This document shows, in pieces, positions 19,537 through 28,285 of a stretch of DNA of 41,397 nt. Origin of the DNA: an uncultured Flavobacteriaceae bacterium (GTDB lineage Bacteria > Bacteroidota > Bacteroidia > Flavobacteriales > Flavobacteriaceae); assembly GCA_913061125.1 (NCBI GenBank), contig CAJXUB010000012.1, positions 1-41,397 of the forward strand, in the 5' to 3' direction. Within the stretch, counting starts at the first letter, position 1; the number at the start of each line of letters is the position of its first letter. The notes beneath the pieces are model-generated. The model was not told the DNA's origin and did no database searches. It saw only the letters and a list, made by a program, of their open reading frames with translations. The translations under genes and the position numbers were made by a program.

Positions 19537-20178
19537 ATGTCAATTGTAGGAAAAAAATTTCCAAACCTTACGGTAGACGCCATGAACGATATGGGCGATA
19601 CTTTTAAACTTAACGTTCTTGAAGAAGCTGTTAATAACAAGAAAAAAGTAGTTTTATTTTGGTATCCCAAAGACTTTACCTACGTCTGCCCTACCGAATT
19701 ACACGCTTTTGAAGCTGCCAAAGCAGAATTCGAAAAACGAAATTGTATTGTCATTGGCGCATCCTGTGATACGCCAGAAGTTCACTTTGCTTGGCTATCT
19801 ACGCCAAAAGACCAAGGCGGAATTGAAGGAGTTACCTATCCCATTCTTGCTGATTCCAACCGAAACTTGTCCTCAACGTTAGGCATTTTGGACATCGCTA
19901 ATGAAACTTACGATGAAGAAACGGGTGTTGTTTTGGTCGAAGGCGATAACGTCACGTACAGAGCCACTTACATCATCGATGAGGAAGGAACTGTAGTTCA
20001 CGAAAGCATCAATGCCATGCCACTTGGGCGAAATGTAGCCGAGTTTTTGCGGTTGGTGGATGCCTACACTCACGTGCAAGAAAAAGGCGAAGTATGTCCT
20101 GCCAACTGGGAAGAAGGCAAGGACGCCATGGAAGCCAGTGCCAAAAGTACAGCCGCCTATTTGTCGACTAACGCCTAA
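19537..20178 (+). CDS. 2-Cys peroxiredoxin (AhpC/Prx1 type)
   Basis: A cytoplasmic thiol peroxidase that reduces H2O2 and organic peroxides. The peroxidatic cysteine is Cys51 in FTYVCPTE and the resolving cysteine is Cys187 in GEVCPANW. The 213-residue length is typical of the AhpC/Prx1 group. It is preceded by a strong promoter match and is the first gene of a three-gene unit with a thioredoxin-like protein, its plausible reductant. No OxyR-type site could be recognised by eye. Confidence 0.93.
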   Translation: MSIVGKKFPNLTVDAMNDMGDTFKLNVLEEAVNNKKKVVLFWYPKDFTYVCPTELHAFEAAKAEFEKRNCIVIGASCDTPEVHFAWLSTPKDQGGIEGVTYPILADSNRNLSSTLGILDIANETYDEETGVVLVEGDNVTYRATYIIDEEGTVVHESINAMPLGRNVAEFLRLVDAYTHVQEKGEVCPANWEEGKDAMEASAKSTAAYLSTNA

Positions 20179-20495
20179 TGGTTATGCAAGAATTAACTCA
20201 AGATAACCTTAGCGAAGTTGTATCGGCTCAGGATACTGTGCTAGTACAATTTTCGGCAACATGGTGTGGCAATTGCCGAATTATGAAGCCCAAGTTTAAA
20301 AAACTCGCTTCTGAACATCCGGAAATGACTTTTGTTATTGTCGATGCTGAAAAATTTCCAAACAGCCGCAGTTTAGCCACTGTAGATAATTTACCCACAT
20401 TTGCGGCATTTAAAAAAGGGCAATTTATAAATCAGGTGCAAACCAACAAATTTGACGTTTTAAAAACGCTAGTGGATGAAGTTGCCAATCATTAA
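20178..20495 (+). CDS. Thioredoxin-like protein with WCGNC active site
   Basis: A 105-residue thioredoxin-fold protein, cytoplasmic (no signal). The active site is WCGNC (Cys30, Cys33) instead of the usual WCGPC, and the cis-proline is Pro73 in NLPTF. Its ATG overlaps the last base of the peroxiredoxin stop (TAATG), so translation is coupled; an ATG two codons later is an alternative start. Position suggests it recycles the peroxiredoxin, which is inference. The Asn in the redox loop should shift its redox potential relative to TrxA. Confidence 0.9.
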   Translation: MVMQELTQDNLSEVVSAQDTVLVQFSATWCGNCRIMKPKFKKLASEHPEMTFVIVDAEKFPNSRSLATVDNLPTFAAFKKGQFINQVQTNKFDVLKTLVDEVANH

Positions 20496-20733
20496 ACACC
20501 TCAATACATTCATTCAAGAGAATGACGAGGATTATATCGTAGAAACGTTGGAAACGCTGGAAGCTCTAACCGAGGTTCCCAGTCTGAAAGATGAGGAATT
20601 GGATGTCATTGGCGAATTAATTTCAAACCTCTATGGCGCTTTGGAAGTTCATAAAATGATTGCATCCGGCACCCCCGAAAAAGAGGCCCTTAATGCCTTT
20701 ATGAAACGGGTGCTTGGCTCTATTGATTCCTAA
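20476..20733 (+). CDS. Small acidic protein of the peroxiredoxin operon
   Basis: An 85-residue acidic, probably all-helical protein of unknown function. It starts inside the thioredoxin-like gene (20-nt overlap), so co-translation is likely. The sequence (MKLPIIKHLNTFIQENDEDY at the start, later GELISNLYGALEVHKMI) looks like a small conserved family I associate with this position in flavobacteria, probably DUF6952, but I cannot verify the name. It contains no cysteine. Confidence 0.8.
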   Translation: MKLPIIKHLNTFIQENDEDYIVETLETLEALTEVPSLKDEELDVIGELISNLYGALEVHKMIASGTPEKEALNAFMKRVLGSIDS

Positions 20734-20755
20734 AGTTTATTACTTTTTATTGAAT

Positions 20756-20788
20756 AAAACAACCACACCGCATTGGTGTGGTTGTTTT
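20756..20788 (+). terminator. Strong intrinsic terminator after the peroxiredoxin operon
   Basis: AAAACAACCACACC pairs perfectly over 14 bp with GGTGTGGTTGTTTT around the 5-nt loop GCATT. The symmetric A/T ends let it work in both directions, but only plus-strand genes flank it. Confidence 0.9.
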
Positions 20789-20863
20789 GGTCCTAAAAAG
20801 CACCGTTTTTTTGAGCTTAAACACAAATTTTGGTTGGCCACGCCAATACAATTTATTAATTTG

Positions 20864-20871
20864 TATTTTTG
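20864..20871 (+). promoter_or_regulatory. Probable -7 promoter element of ftsK
   Basis: TATTTTTG matches TAnnTTTG and lies 20 nt before the ftsK ATG, just downstream of the terminator. No well-spaced -33 TTG is evident. Confidence 0.5.
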
Positions 20872-20891
20872 TTTAAACCACAAGAGTACCC

Positions 20892-23267
20892 ATGGCCAAA
20901 AAATCATCTGAAACCAAAGGCACAAAGGCATTACAATTGCGCCCTCTAACCCATCCGCAACGCCTTGTTTTGGGCAGTTTTTTACTCCTTTTCAGCGTTC
21001 TTATATTGCTCTCCATCGTGTCCTATTTTTTTACAGGAGAAAGCGACCAAAGTGCTCTTGGCGATTTTGCCAATCGGTCGGTTGCAACTAAAAATTGGTT
21101 GAGTAAAATTGGCGCCTGGATCAGCCATCTTCTGGTTTATAAAGGGTTTGGTGTGGCCTCTGTTCTGTTTGCGGGGCTGGTTGCCATTTCTGGCACAACC
21201 GTCTTACTCAACACCTCAAAACAACGCTTATACAGGCGGTGGATTTGGGGAACACTCGTTGTCATTTGGATGTCCATCACTTTTGGATTTTTGTTTTCGT
21301 CCTTCCCCAATTTGGGCGGCACCATTGGCTATCAAATGAATTTATTTTTTCAAGATTATATTGGAAAAATTGGAACCGCACTTCTGCTGATATTTGGTTT
21401 GATTTTTTATTTGGCCGTTCGTCTAAAAGTAACCCCACAACGCATCGGCAATTGGTTGTCCAAACTTTCAATACCAACCGAAACTCCAAAGGCATCAACA
21501 GATGAATCGCCTTCGGAAATCACGTTTGACCAGCCGACTAAAACCAAAGCTGCTGAAGCATCTGAATCGGCTTTTGAAGTTCCGTTAAAAAACCTAGAAC
21601 CCACCATCGAAAACCATTCCAGCATTGATAAAACCACCAAACCAACGCCTGTTTCCAACGCAACAACAGAAAGTGACGTTACCATGGAAATCAATGTGGC
21701 AGAAGATGAAGTTTCCGAAACCGATAATTTGGCCGCCAAACTTGTTGATGATTTTGGCGAGTTTGACCCCACCTTGGAACTCTCAAAATTTGTGTTTCCA
21801 CGTTTGGATCTTCTTAAAAAATACGATTCTGAAGGCATTACAATTGACCAAGAAGAACTTGAAAATAATAAGAATAATATCGTAGAAACGCTCCAAAATT
21901 ATAAAATTGGAATCAGTAGCATTAAAGCAACTGTGGGCCCAACGGTAACGCTGTATGAGATTATTCCGGATGCTGGAATCCGAATTTCTAAAATTAAAAA
22001 TCTGGAGGACGACATCGCTTTGTCTCTATCGGCTTTGGGAATTCGAATAATTGCGCCCATTCCGGGGCGAGGCACCATTGGTATTGAAGTGCCCAATAAA
22101 AACTCGACCATCGTTTCCATGCATTCGGTTATTGCGTCTCAAAAATTTCAAACATCAGACATGCAACTTCCTGTGGCGTTGGGTAAAACGATCAGTAACG
22201 AAACCTATGTGGCCGATTTGGCCAAAATGCCGCACTTGCTTATGGCTGGAGCCACAGGCCAAGGAAAATCTGTAGGTCTGAATGCCGTTTTAACATCCTT
22301 GTTGTACAAAAAACATCCCGCCGAAGTGAAATTTGTTTTGGTTGATCCTAAAAAGGTGGAGCTGACATTATTCAACAAAATCGAACGGCACTACCTCGCA
22401 AAATTACCCGATTCTAGTGATGCCATCATCACTGACAATGCCAAGGTCATCAATACATTAAATTCCTTGTGCATTGAAATGGACAACCGCTACGATTTGC
22501 TAAAAACCGCATTTTGTAGAAACATTAAAGAATACAATCAAAAATTTAAAGCCCGTAAGTTAAACCCCAACGATGGTCATAAATTTTTGCCATACATTGT
22601 GCTGGTAGTTGATGAATTTGCAGACCTAATCATGACGGCAGGAAAAGAGGTGGAAACGCCCATAGCTCGATTGGCACAACTGGCAAGAGCCATCGGGATT
22701 CATCTGATTATAGCCACTCAACGGCCATCTGTTAATGTTATTACAGGGATTATTAAAGCCAATTTCCCAGCCCGAATTGCATTTCGGGTAACCTCAAAAA
22801 TTGATTCCCGAACCATATTGGATAGCTCTGGGGCAGATCAATTGATTGGACGTGGGGATATGCTCTACACCCAAGGGAACGATTTGGTACGGATTCAATG
22901 CGCTTTTGTTGACACACCCGAGGTTGAAAAATTGACGGATTTTATCGGATCTCAAAAGGCCTACCCCAGTGCCTATATTTTACCAGAATATATCAGCGAC
23001 GAGTCTGGCACAAGTCTTGATATTGATATAAACGATCGCGATAAGCTCTTTAGAGAAGCTGCCGAAGTTATCGTTACGGCACAACAAGGGTCGGCCTCGT
23101 TGTTGCAACGCAAATTAAAACTGGGCTACAACCGCGCTGGTCGATTGATTGATCAGTTGGAAGCCGCTGGAATTGTGGGTCCATTTGAAGGCAGTAAAGC
23201 CCGACAAGTGCTTGTACCGGATCTCTTAGCATTAAATCAATTGTTGGATAATGAAATATCGGAATAA
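20892..23267 (+). CDS. ftsK: DNA translocase FtsK
   Basis: FtsK pumps DNA through the division septum and activates XerCD at dif. Four hydrophobic N-terminal segments lie at about residues 25-47, 82-106, 117-137 and 157-176, followed by an acidic, low-complexity linker (about 190-280). The motor has Walker A GATGQGKS at residues 453-460 and Walker B LVVDEFADLI. The C-terminal winged-helix gamma domain (about 728-791, including LLQRKLKLGYNRAGRLIDQLE-type sequence) would read polar KOPS-like sites. The 791-residue length is normal for the phylum. It overlaps lolA by 17 nt. Confidence 0.95.
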   Translation: MAKKSSETKGTKALQLRPLTHPQRLVLGSFLLLFSVLILLSIVSYFFTGESDQSALGDFANRSVATKNWLSKIGAWISHLLVYKGFGVASVLFAGLVAISGTTVLLNTSKQRLYRRWIWGTLVVIWMSITFGFLFSSFPNLGGTIGYQMNLFFQDYIGKIGTALLLIFGLIFYLAVRLKVTPQRIGNWLSKLSIPTETPKASTDESPSEITFDQPTKTKAAEASESAFEVPLKNLEPTIENHSSIDKTTKPTPVSNATTESDVTMEINVAEDEVSETDNLAAKLVDDFGEFDPTLELSKFVFPRLDLLKKYDSEGITIDQEELENNKNNIVETLQNYKIGISSIKATVGPTVTLYEIIPDAGIRISKIKNLEDDIALSLSALGIRIIAPIPGRGTIGIEVPNKNSTIVSMHSVIASQKFQTSDMQLPVALGKTISNETYVADLAKMPHLLMAGATGQGKSVGLNAVLTSLLYKKHPAEVKFVLVDPKKVELTLFNKIERHYLAKLPDSSDAIITDNAKVINTLNSLCIEMDNRYDLLKTAFCRNIKEYNQKFKARKLNPNDGHKFLPYIVLVVDEFADLIMTAGKEVETPIARLAQLARAIGIHLIIATQRPSVNVITGIIKANFPARIAFRVTSKIDSRTILDSSGADQLIGRGDMLYTQGNDLVRIQCAFVDTPEVEKLTDFIGSQKAYPSAYILPEYISDESGTSLDIDINDRDKLFREAAEVIVTAQQGSASLLQRKLKLGYNRAGRLIDQLEAAGIVGPFEGSKARQVLVPDLLALNQLLDNEISE

Positions 23268-23913
23268 CATAATTTTAAGTATACTATTTTGTGCTTTTGT
23301 AGTGGTTTTTTCGGAAGCCCAAACAAAAGACCCCAAGGCCAAAGCCCTATTAAACGAAGTTAATTCGAAAGTTAATACTTACGATAATATTCAAATTGGT
23401 TTTCGTTATGTTTTGGAAAATGAAAGTGAAAATATTCGTCAAGAAACCTCCGGAAACGTAACGCTTCAGGGCGACAAATATGCGCTTGATATTTTGGGAA
23501 TCCAACGAATTTTTGATGGTGAAACGCTCTACACCATAAGTCCTGAAGATGAAGAAGTTACAATTTCTAAAATCAATTCGGATGAAGAGGAGACTACCAT
23601 AGCGCCAAGTGCTTTGTTATCCTTCTATGAAAGTGGTTACAATTATCAAATGGATATCGTCCAAAACAAGTTGGGACGAAAAATACAATACATCAAGTTG
23701 ACTCCCATTGATTACAATTCTGAAATTAAATATGCATTGCTTGGTGTGGATATCAAAACCAAACACATATATAACCTTATCGAAATTGGAGAAAACGATA
23801 CCAAAACCACGCTAACCGTTAATTCTTTTGAAACAAACACGCCCTTGCCCCCTACTTTTTTTACATTTGATGCGTCAAAATACGACGGTTATTACATCAA
23901 CAATTTAGACTAA
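23251..23913 (+). CDS. lolA: LolA-like outer-membrane lipoprotein carrier
   Basis: A periplasmic chaperone of the LolA fold, 220 residues, that ferries lipoproteins across the periplasm. The signal peptide is residues 1-23 (hydrophobic ILSILFCAFVVVF, cleavage near SEA-Q). The mature part has the family's pattern: a short helix with KAKALLNEVNSKV, then the beta half-barrel and a late TFFTFDASKY motif. It begins inside ftsK and is followed after 10 nt by lptF/G, so lipoprotein and LPS export genes sit in one transcript. Confidence 0.88.
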   Translation: MKYRNNIILSILFCAFVVVFSEAQTKDPKAKALLNEVNSKVNTYDNIQIGFRYVLENESENIRQETSGNVTLQGDKYALDILGIQRIFDGETLYTISPEDEEVTISKINSDEEETTIAPSALLSFYESGYNYQMDIVQNKLGRKIQYIKLTPIDYNSEIKYALLGVDIKTKHIYNLIEIGENDTKTTLTVNSFETNTPLPPTFFTFDASKYDGYYINNLD

Positions 23914-23919
23914 AGGAGG
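23913..23919 (+). promoter_or_regulatory. Strong Shine-Dalgarno before lptF/G
   Basis: AAGGAGG ends 4 nt before the TTG start of lptF/G. Such strong ribosome-binding sites are rare in Bacteroidota and absent from other genes here; it supports the TTG at 23924 as the real start. Confidence 0.7.
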
Positions 23920-23923
23920 CATT

Positions 23924-25909
23924 TTGAAAATTTTAGACCGCTACATATTTTTCACCTTTATCAAGTCATTTTTTAGTGTATTTTTGATCCTGATGCTCAT
24001 CTTTATGTTGCAATCGGTTTGGGTGTACATTTCTGAACTTGCAGGGAAAGAATTGGAGCTTGAAGTCATCCTAAAATTTCTATTGTATGTCTCCCCACGA
24101 ATTGTGGTGCTCGTCCTGCCGCTCACCATTCTTTTGGTGTCGATAATGGTGTTTGGGAATTTTTCCGAAAACTACGAATTCGCCGCCATGAAATCGACAG
24201 GAATATCCTTACAACGTGCCATGAAAAGTTTAAGCATTTTCATTGTATTTTTGGCGATTTTGAGTTTTTTCTTTGCCAACAACGTCATTCCTACAGCCGA
24301 GTATAATTTTTATAACCTTCGTCGAAACATCGCAAGAGTGAAACCGGCGATGGCCATTGCAGAAGGCCAATTTAACCAGTTGAAAGACGTCAATATTAAA
24401 GTGGCGAAAAAAAGTGGGGATAATGGTCAATTTTTGGAAGATGTTATTATTCATCAAAAAAAAGGCGGAACTTCTGGAAATTATACCGTCATAAAATCGA
24501 AAACGGGTGAGTTTTACTCGAACGAAAGTTCGGATATTTTGCAGTTGATTTTGTACGATGGAAATTATTACGACGAACTCCAACCGGCCAATTATCAAAA
24601 ACGCACAAAAAATCGACCCCAAGTCAAAAGTACGTTTGAAAAGTATATTATTAATCTGGATTTATCCGATTTTAATAATGTTGATTTTGAGCAAAAGGAT
24701 GCCAGTTCTCGATACAATATGCTTGGCATTTCTGAACTTTACACCACTTTGGATTCGTTACACGACACTCAAAATAAAAGTTTTGAGGCCTTTTCAGGCA
24801 CCATGTTAAACCGTTCAAATCAACCAAATTTAAATCTAAATTATAAGGCGAAAGAAATCGATATCAAAACTCCACCCGAGGATGTGTTGTCGCTTTTTGA
24901 AAATCGCAAAGCCGTCCAACTGTTGGAATTGGCCATAAACAACAGCTCGTTGGCGCAAGACGAACTGAAAGTCAAGAGTAAGTCCTTTTTGATTTCAACC
25001 ATAAATATCAATAAGCATATTGTGGCTTTTCACGATAAATTTGCCATTGGCCTGATGTGCATCGTGTTGTTTTTCGTTGGCGCCCCTTTAGGGGCTTTAA
25101 TTCGCAAAGGCGGAATTGGGTTGCCGTTGGTTGTGGCAATTTTAATATTTCTTACCTACCATTTCATTAGTATTTTTGCCAAAAACAGCTCAGAGGACAA
25201 CAGTCTTAACCCTGTGTTTGCCACTTGGTTGGCAGGAATTATCATGTTGCCGTTTAGTATTTACCTTACAAGTCGTGCTACCAAAGATCGAGCTCTGATG
25301 GATTTGGATGCAATATTAATTCCTTTAAAACAACGGTTTGTGAAATCGTCATTTCTGAAAGATATTATCGACAAAGAGGACCAAATACCCACAAACGATT
25401 TAGAACATTTTGAAAACAATAAACTCATCGATCTTATCAAAAACTACCGACAATATGGTTTAGGTCTAAAACAAAAACAACAGGCATTAGAGATCTTGGA
25501 AAAACGAGGAATTACAGAGATGCACTTAAAAATGTCGGGGAATTTAACGAATGAATCCTACGACAACGCCATTCGACATTTGAACGACTATCATGAAAAT
25601 GCCACGCTTGGTGTTTTGTCACATACTATTTTTTTAATTTTTGGAATTGCAGGATTAATCGTAAATAACAATGGTGGACCAATTATTGGTAAAATCTTAA
25701 TTATTACAGCAATTTTGGCCTTTATGTTATTTTTAATTGTCTATCCAAAAGTGTTGAAATATCAATCAGAATTTTACAGCATTCTAAAAAAACGCTTCAT
25801 GACCAACAATGTCATTTTTGTCATCCTAGCGTTTCCTTTGTTTTTCTTATACAGATTATACTTCAATAGAAAAATGAAAGAAGATTTGTCCAAAATTTCT
25901 GAAGTTTAA
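23924..25909 (+). CDS. LptF/LptG-family LPS export permease with C-terminal extension
   Basis: An inner-membrane permease of the YjgP/YjgQ (LptF/LptG) family, which with LptB extracts LPS from the inner membrane. Residues 1-435 are the family domain: three membrane segments (about 8-33, 50-78, 96-118), a periplasmic jellyroll region (about 125-345), and three more segments (about 352-432). It is far longer than the 350-400 residues of E. coli LptF or LptG: residues 440-661 add a charged cytoplasmic stretch and three further hydrophobic segments (about 558-578, 583-605, 628-648). The TTG start is supported by an AAGGAGG site. Only one member is present in the window, so whether it pairs with a second subunit or itself is open. 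Confidence 0.88.
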   Translation: MKILDRYIFFTFIKSFFSVFLILMLIFMLQSVWVYISELAGKELELEVILKFLLYVSPRIVVLVLPLTILLVSIMVFGNFSENYEFAAMKSTGISLQRAMKSLSIFIVFLAILSFFFANNVIPTAEYNFYNLRRNIARVKPAMAIAEGQFNQLKDVNIKVAKKSGDNGQFLEDVIIHQKKGGTSGNYTVIKSKTGEFYSNESSDILQLILYDGNYYDELQPANYQKRTKNRPQVKSTFEKYIINLDLSDFNNVDFEQKDASSRYNMLGISELYTTLDSLHDTQNKSFEAFSGTMLNRSNQPNLNLNYKAKEIDIKTPPEDVLSLFENRKAVQLLELAINNSSLAQDELKVKSKSFLISTININKHIVAFHDKFAIGLMCIVLFFVGAPLGALIRKGGIGLPLVVAILIFLTYHFISIFAKNSSEDNSLNPVFATWLAGIIMLPFSIYLTSRATKDRALMDLDAILIPLKQRFVKSSFLKDIIDKEDQIPTNDLEHFENNKLIDLIKNYRQYGLGLKQKQQALEILEKRGITEMHLKMSGNLTNESYDNAIRHLNDYHENATLGVLSHTIFLIFGIAGLIVNNNGGPIIGKILIITAILAFMLFLIVYPKVLKYQSEFYSILKKRFMTNNVIFVILAFPLFFLYRLYFNRKMKEDLSKISEV

Positions 25910-25920
25910 CTTGCATATAA

Positions 25921-25928
25921 TATCTTTG
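25921..25928 (+). promoter_or_regulatory. Probable -7 promoter element of ribB
   Basis: TATCTTTG is an exact TAnnTTTG match 14 nt before the ATG at 25943. No properly spaced TTG was found, so ribB may also be read through from lptF/G. Confidence 0.5.
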
Positions 25929-25942
25929 CAAAAAATAACACG

Positions 25943-27091
25943 ATGCCAGACCACACTCTCAAAACGAAAATAAAATTGGACGCCATTCAGGAAGCCATTT
26001 CAGATATTAAAGCCGGGAAAGTGGTGGTGGTGGTGGATGATGAAAACCGCGAAAACGAAGGTGATTTTATTGCCGCCGCAGAGTGTGTCACCCCAGAAAT
26101 GATCAATTTCATGGCCACTCATGGCCGAGGACTCATTTGCGCCCCGCTCACTGAAGATCGTTGTAAAACACTGGAACTCAATATGATGGTGCAAAACAAC
26201 ACCGTTTTGCATCACACACAATTCACGGTCTCTGTGGATTTGATAGGCCAGGGTTGTACCACAGGAATTTCGGTAGCCGACCGTTCAAAAACGATAAAAT
26301 CTTTGGTCGATCCAAATACCAAGCCCAGCGATTTGGGGCGGCCGGGACATATTTTTCCCTTGAAAGCAAAAAATGGCGGTGTCCTCCGAAGAACAGGCCA
26401 CACCGAGGCGGCTGTCGATTTGGCCCGATTAGCAGGTTTTCAACCGGCGGGGATTTTGGTCGAAATTTTAAACGAAGATGGTACAATGGCCCGATTGCCA
26501 CAACTAAAAAAGGTCGCCGATAAATTTGATTTAAAAATCATTTCAATTGAAGACTTGGTCGCCTACCGAATGGAACACGATTCGTTAATTGAAAAAAAGC
26601 ACGATTTTCCAATTGAAACGCGATTTGGCACATTTCGATTGCGAGCGTACCAACAAACCACTAACGATGCCATACATATTGCTTTAACCAAAGGCAAGTG
26701 GTCCTCCGAAGACGTTGTTCCAACACGAATCAATTCTACTTTAGTCAACAATGATATTCTAGGCACTCTCACCAATAATGCTGATAAAAAATTGGACGAG
26801 ATGTTCAAGGCAATTGACAAACAAGGGAAAGGTGCCATCGTTTTTATCAATCAAAATACAAGCCCGAGTGCAATTTTAAAACGATTGGGAGTTTTGGAAA
26901 ATATCCAGGAACCAGGGAAGGTCGTTAAAGCGCCCTCCATTGAAATGGACGATAAAGACTTTGGAATTGGAGCTCAAATACTGCACGACCTCAATATTCA
27001 TAAGTTGAATTTAATTTCCAACAGCAAGCAAAAAAAACGGGTTGGAATGATTGGCTATGGTCTAGAAATTATCGACTACATCACCTATTAA
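25943..27091 (+). CDS. ribB: DHBP synthase with degenerate GTP cyclohydrolase II domain (RibBX-like)
   Basis: Residues 1-208 are an intact 3,4-dihydroxy-2-butanone-4-phosphate synthase (RibB), which makes the four-carbon unit of riboflavin from ribulose-5-phosphate; DDENRENEGD (residues 32-41) and RRTGHTEA (149-156) carry the catalytic set. Residues 225-382 align with GTP cyclohydrolase II, but the three zinc cysteines of the RxHSxCxTGDxFxSxxCDC motif are Leu267, Asn278 and Ala280, and the HEGRGIGL catalytic loop is replaced by INQNTSPSA. This half is therefore probably inactive as RibA, although the late DFGIGAQIL block survives. The protein resembles the RibBX type described in Proteobacteria. 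Automatic annotation would call it bifunctional RibBA. The end overlaps the convergent aminotransferase gene by 11 nt. Confidence 0.88.
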   Translation: MPDHTLKTKIKLDAIQEAISDIKAGKVVVVVDDENRENEGDFIAAAECVTPEMINFMATHGRGLICAPLTEDRCKTLELNMMVQNNTVLHHTQFTVSVDLIGQGCTTGISVADRSKTIKSLVDPNTKPSDLGRPGHIFPLKAKNGGVLRRTGHTEAAVDLARLAGFQPAGILVEILNEDGTMARLPQLKKVADKFDLKIISIEDLVAYRMEHDSLIEKKHDFPIETRFGTFRLRAYQQTTNDAIHIALTKGKWSSEDVVPTRINSTLVNNDILGTLTNNADKKLDEMFKAIDKQGKGAIVFINQNTSPSAILKRLGVLENIQEPGKVVKAPSIEMDDKDFGIGAQILHDLNIHKLNLISNSKQKKRVGMIGYGLEIIDYITY

Positions 27092-28283
27092 AATACACTG
27101 TTTTGATGCATTCTGCCATGGTTTTGGCGCGTTCTCTAACTTGGGTTTCTGTCCATGATAATTTAACAAGACACGACATATTTCGACCGATGTAATGGTC
27201 CGATTTCAAAAATGTTTTGTGCCTTAAATAGTCCAATCCTTTTGTCACCTCATCGGATAATGGATACAGCGATTGTTGTTCTTTTAAATGGTTCCATTTT
27301 CGAATGTAGTGCCAATTGTTATCGTAATAATGAAAACAAGCATCTATGCCATTTTCCTTAAAAGCATTGCTAACTTCACGGGCCGATTCTAAATCGTTTA
27401 AAAAGAAATTGAGAAAAGCATAGCTTTCCACCCCGCCTTTTGGAACCGTTCTGAAGGTCACCCCATCAATAGGTTCCAACGCTTGACGCATTATGGAATA
27501 ATGCTTTTTTTGAAGGGCTAAAAATTCATCCAAACGTCTGAATTGTGCCAATCCAACTGCGGCGTTTAGCTCAGAAATACGAAAATTATATCCTAAAAAT
27601 GGATGGGTTTCAGCGCCACGATCGGATCCCATGTGGTCGTGTCCATGATCGCTAAAATGGTCGAGATGTTTGGCATATTTGGAAGAATTTGTGATGACTA
27701 CACCGCCCTCGCCACAAGTGACGGTTTTGACAAAATCAAACGAAAAACAACCCAGGTCGCCCAGAGTACCTAGGGCTTTGCCGCGGTACGTTCCGCCAAT
27801 GGCCTGACAGGCATCTTCGATCAAAATTAAGTGGTGCTCAACACAAATGGACTTTAGGTCGTCCAATCGAGCCATACTGCCACACATGTGGACTGGCATA
27901 ATGGCTTTGGTTTTTGGGGTGATAGCATCTTTAACAGATTGAATATCAAGAGTTAAAGTATCGTCAATATCGACTACTATGGGGGTGGCTCCAAGCATCA
28001 GAATGGCTTCAAAACTGGCCACAAAAGTAAAACTGGGCATAATAACCTCATCGCCAGCACCAATTCCAGCGGCCGCTAAGGCCATACTAACGGCAGCAGT
28101 GCCACTACTCACCAGTTGGGCATGATTGATTTTAAAACGATTTTGGATGGCGTGTTCCAAATCTTTGGCTTTCCAGTGGCCTTGACGAAGGCCATCAAAG
28201 CCATAGCGCATTAAAACACCTGAATCCAACACATCTTGTACTTCTTGACGTTCGGCTTCGCCAAACAATTCAAATCCAGGCAT
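27081..28283 (-). CDS. DegT/DnrJ/EryC1-family sugar aminotransferase, KdnA-like
   Basis: A PLP-dependent sugar aminotransferase of 400 residues. Asp157 in EDACQ binds the cofactor ring nitrogen and Lys186 in FDFVKTVTCGEGG is the Schiff-base lysine. The N-terminus MPGFELFG and the segment DHGHDHMGSDRGAE, then NFRISELNAA, closely recall Shewanella KdnA, which makes 8-amino-3,8-dideoxy-octulosonate (Kdo8N) for the lipopolysaccharide core. I infer a Kdo8N or similar cell-surface amino sugar role; the partner dehydrogenase KdnB is not in the window. It follows the nitroreductase gene by 2 nt, so they form one operon. Confidence 0.85.
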   Translation of the reverse strand: MPGFELFGEAERQEVQDVLDSGVLMRYGFDGLRQGHWKAKDLEHAIQNRFKINHAQLVSSGTAAVSMALAAAGIGAGDEVIMPSFTFVASFEAILMLGATPIVVDIDDTLTLDIQSVKDAITPKTKAIMPVHMCGSMARLDDLKSICVEHHLILIEDACQAIGGTYRGKALGTLGDLGCFSFDFVKTVTCGEGGVVITNSSKYAKHLDHFSDHGHDHMGSDRGAETHPFLGYNFRISELNAAVGLAQFRRLDEFLALQKKHYSIMRQALEPIDGVTFRTVPKGGVESYAFLNFFLNDLESAREVSNAFKENGIDACFHYYDNNWHYIRKWNHLKEQQSLYPLSDEVTKGLDYLRHKTFLKSDHYIGRNMSCLVKLSWTETQVRERAKTMAECIKTVYFNR

Positions 28284-28285
28284 AG

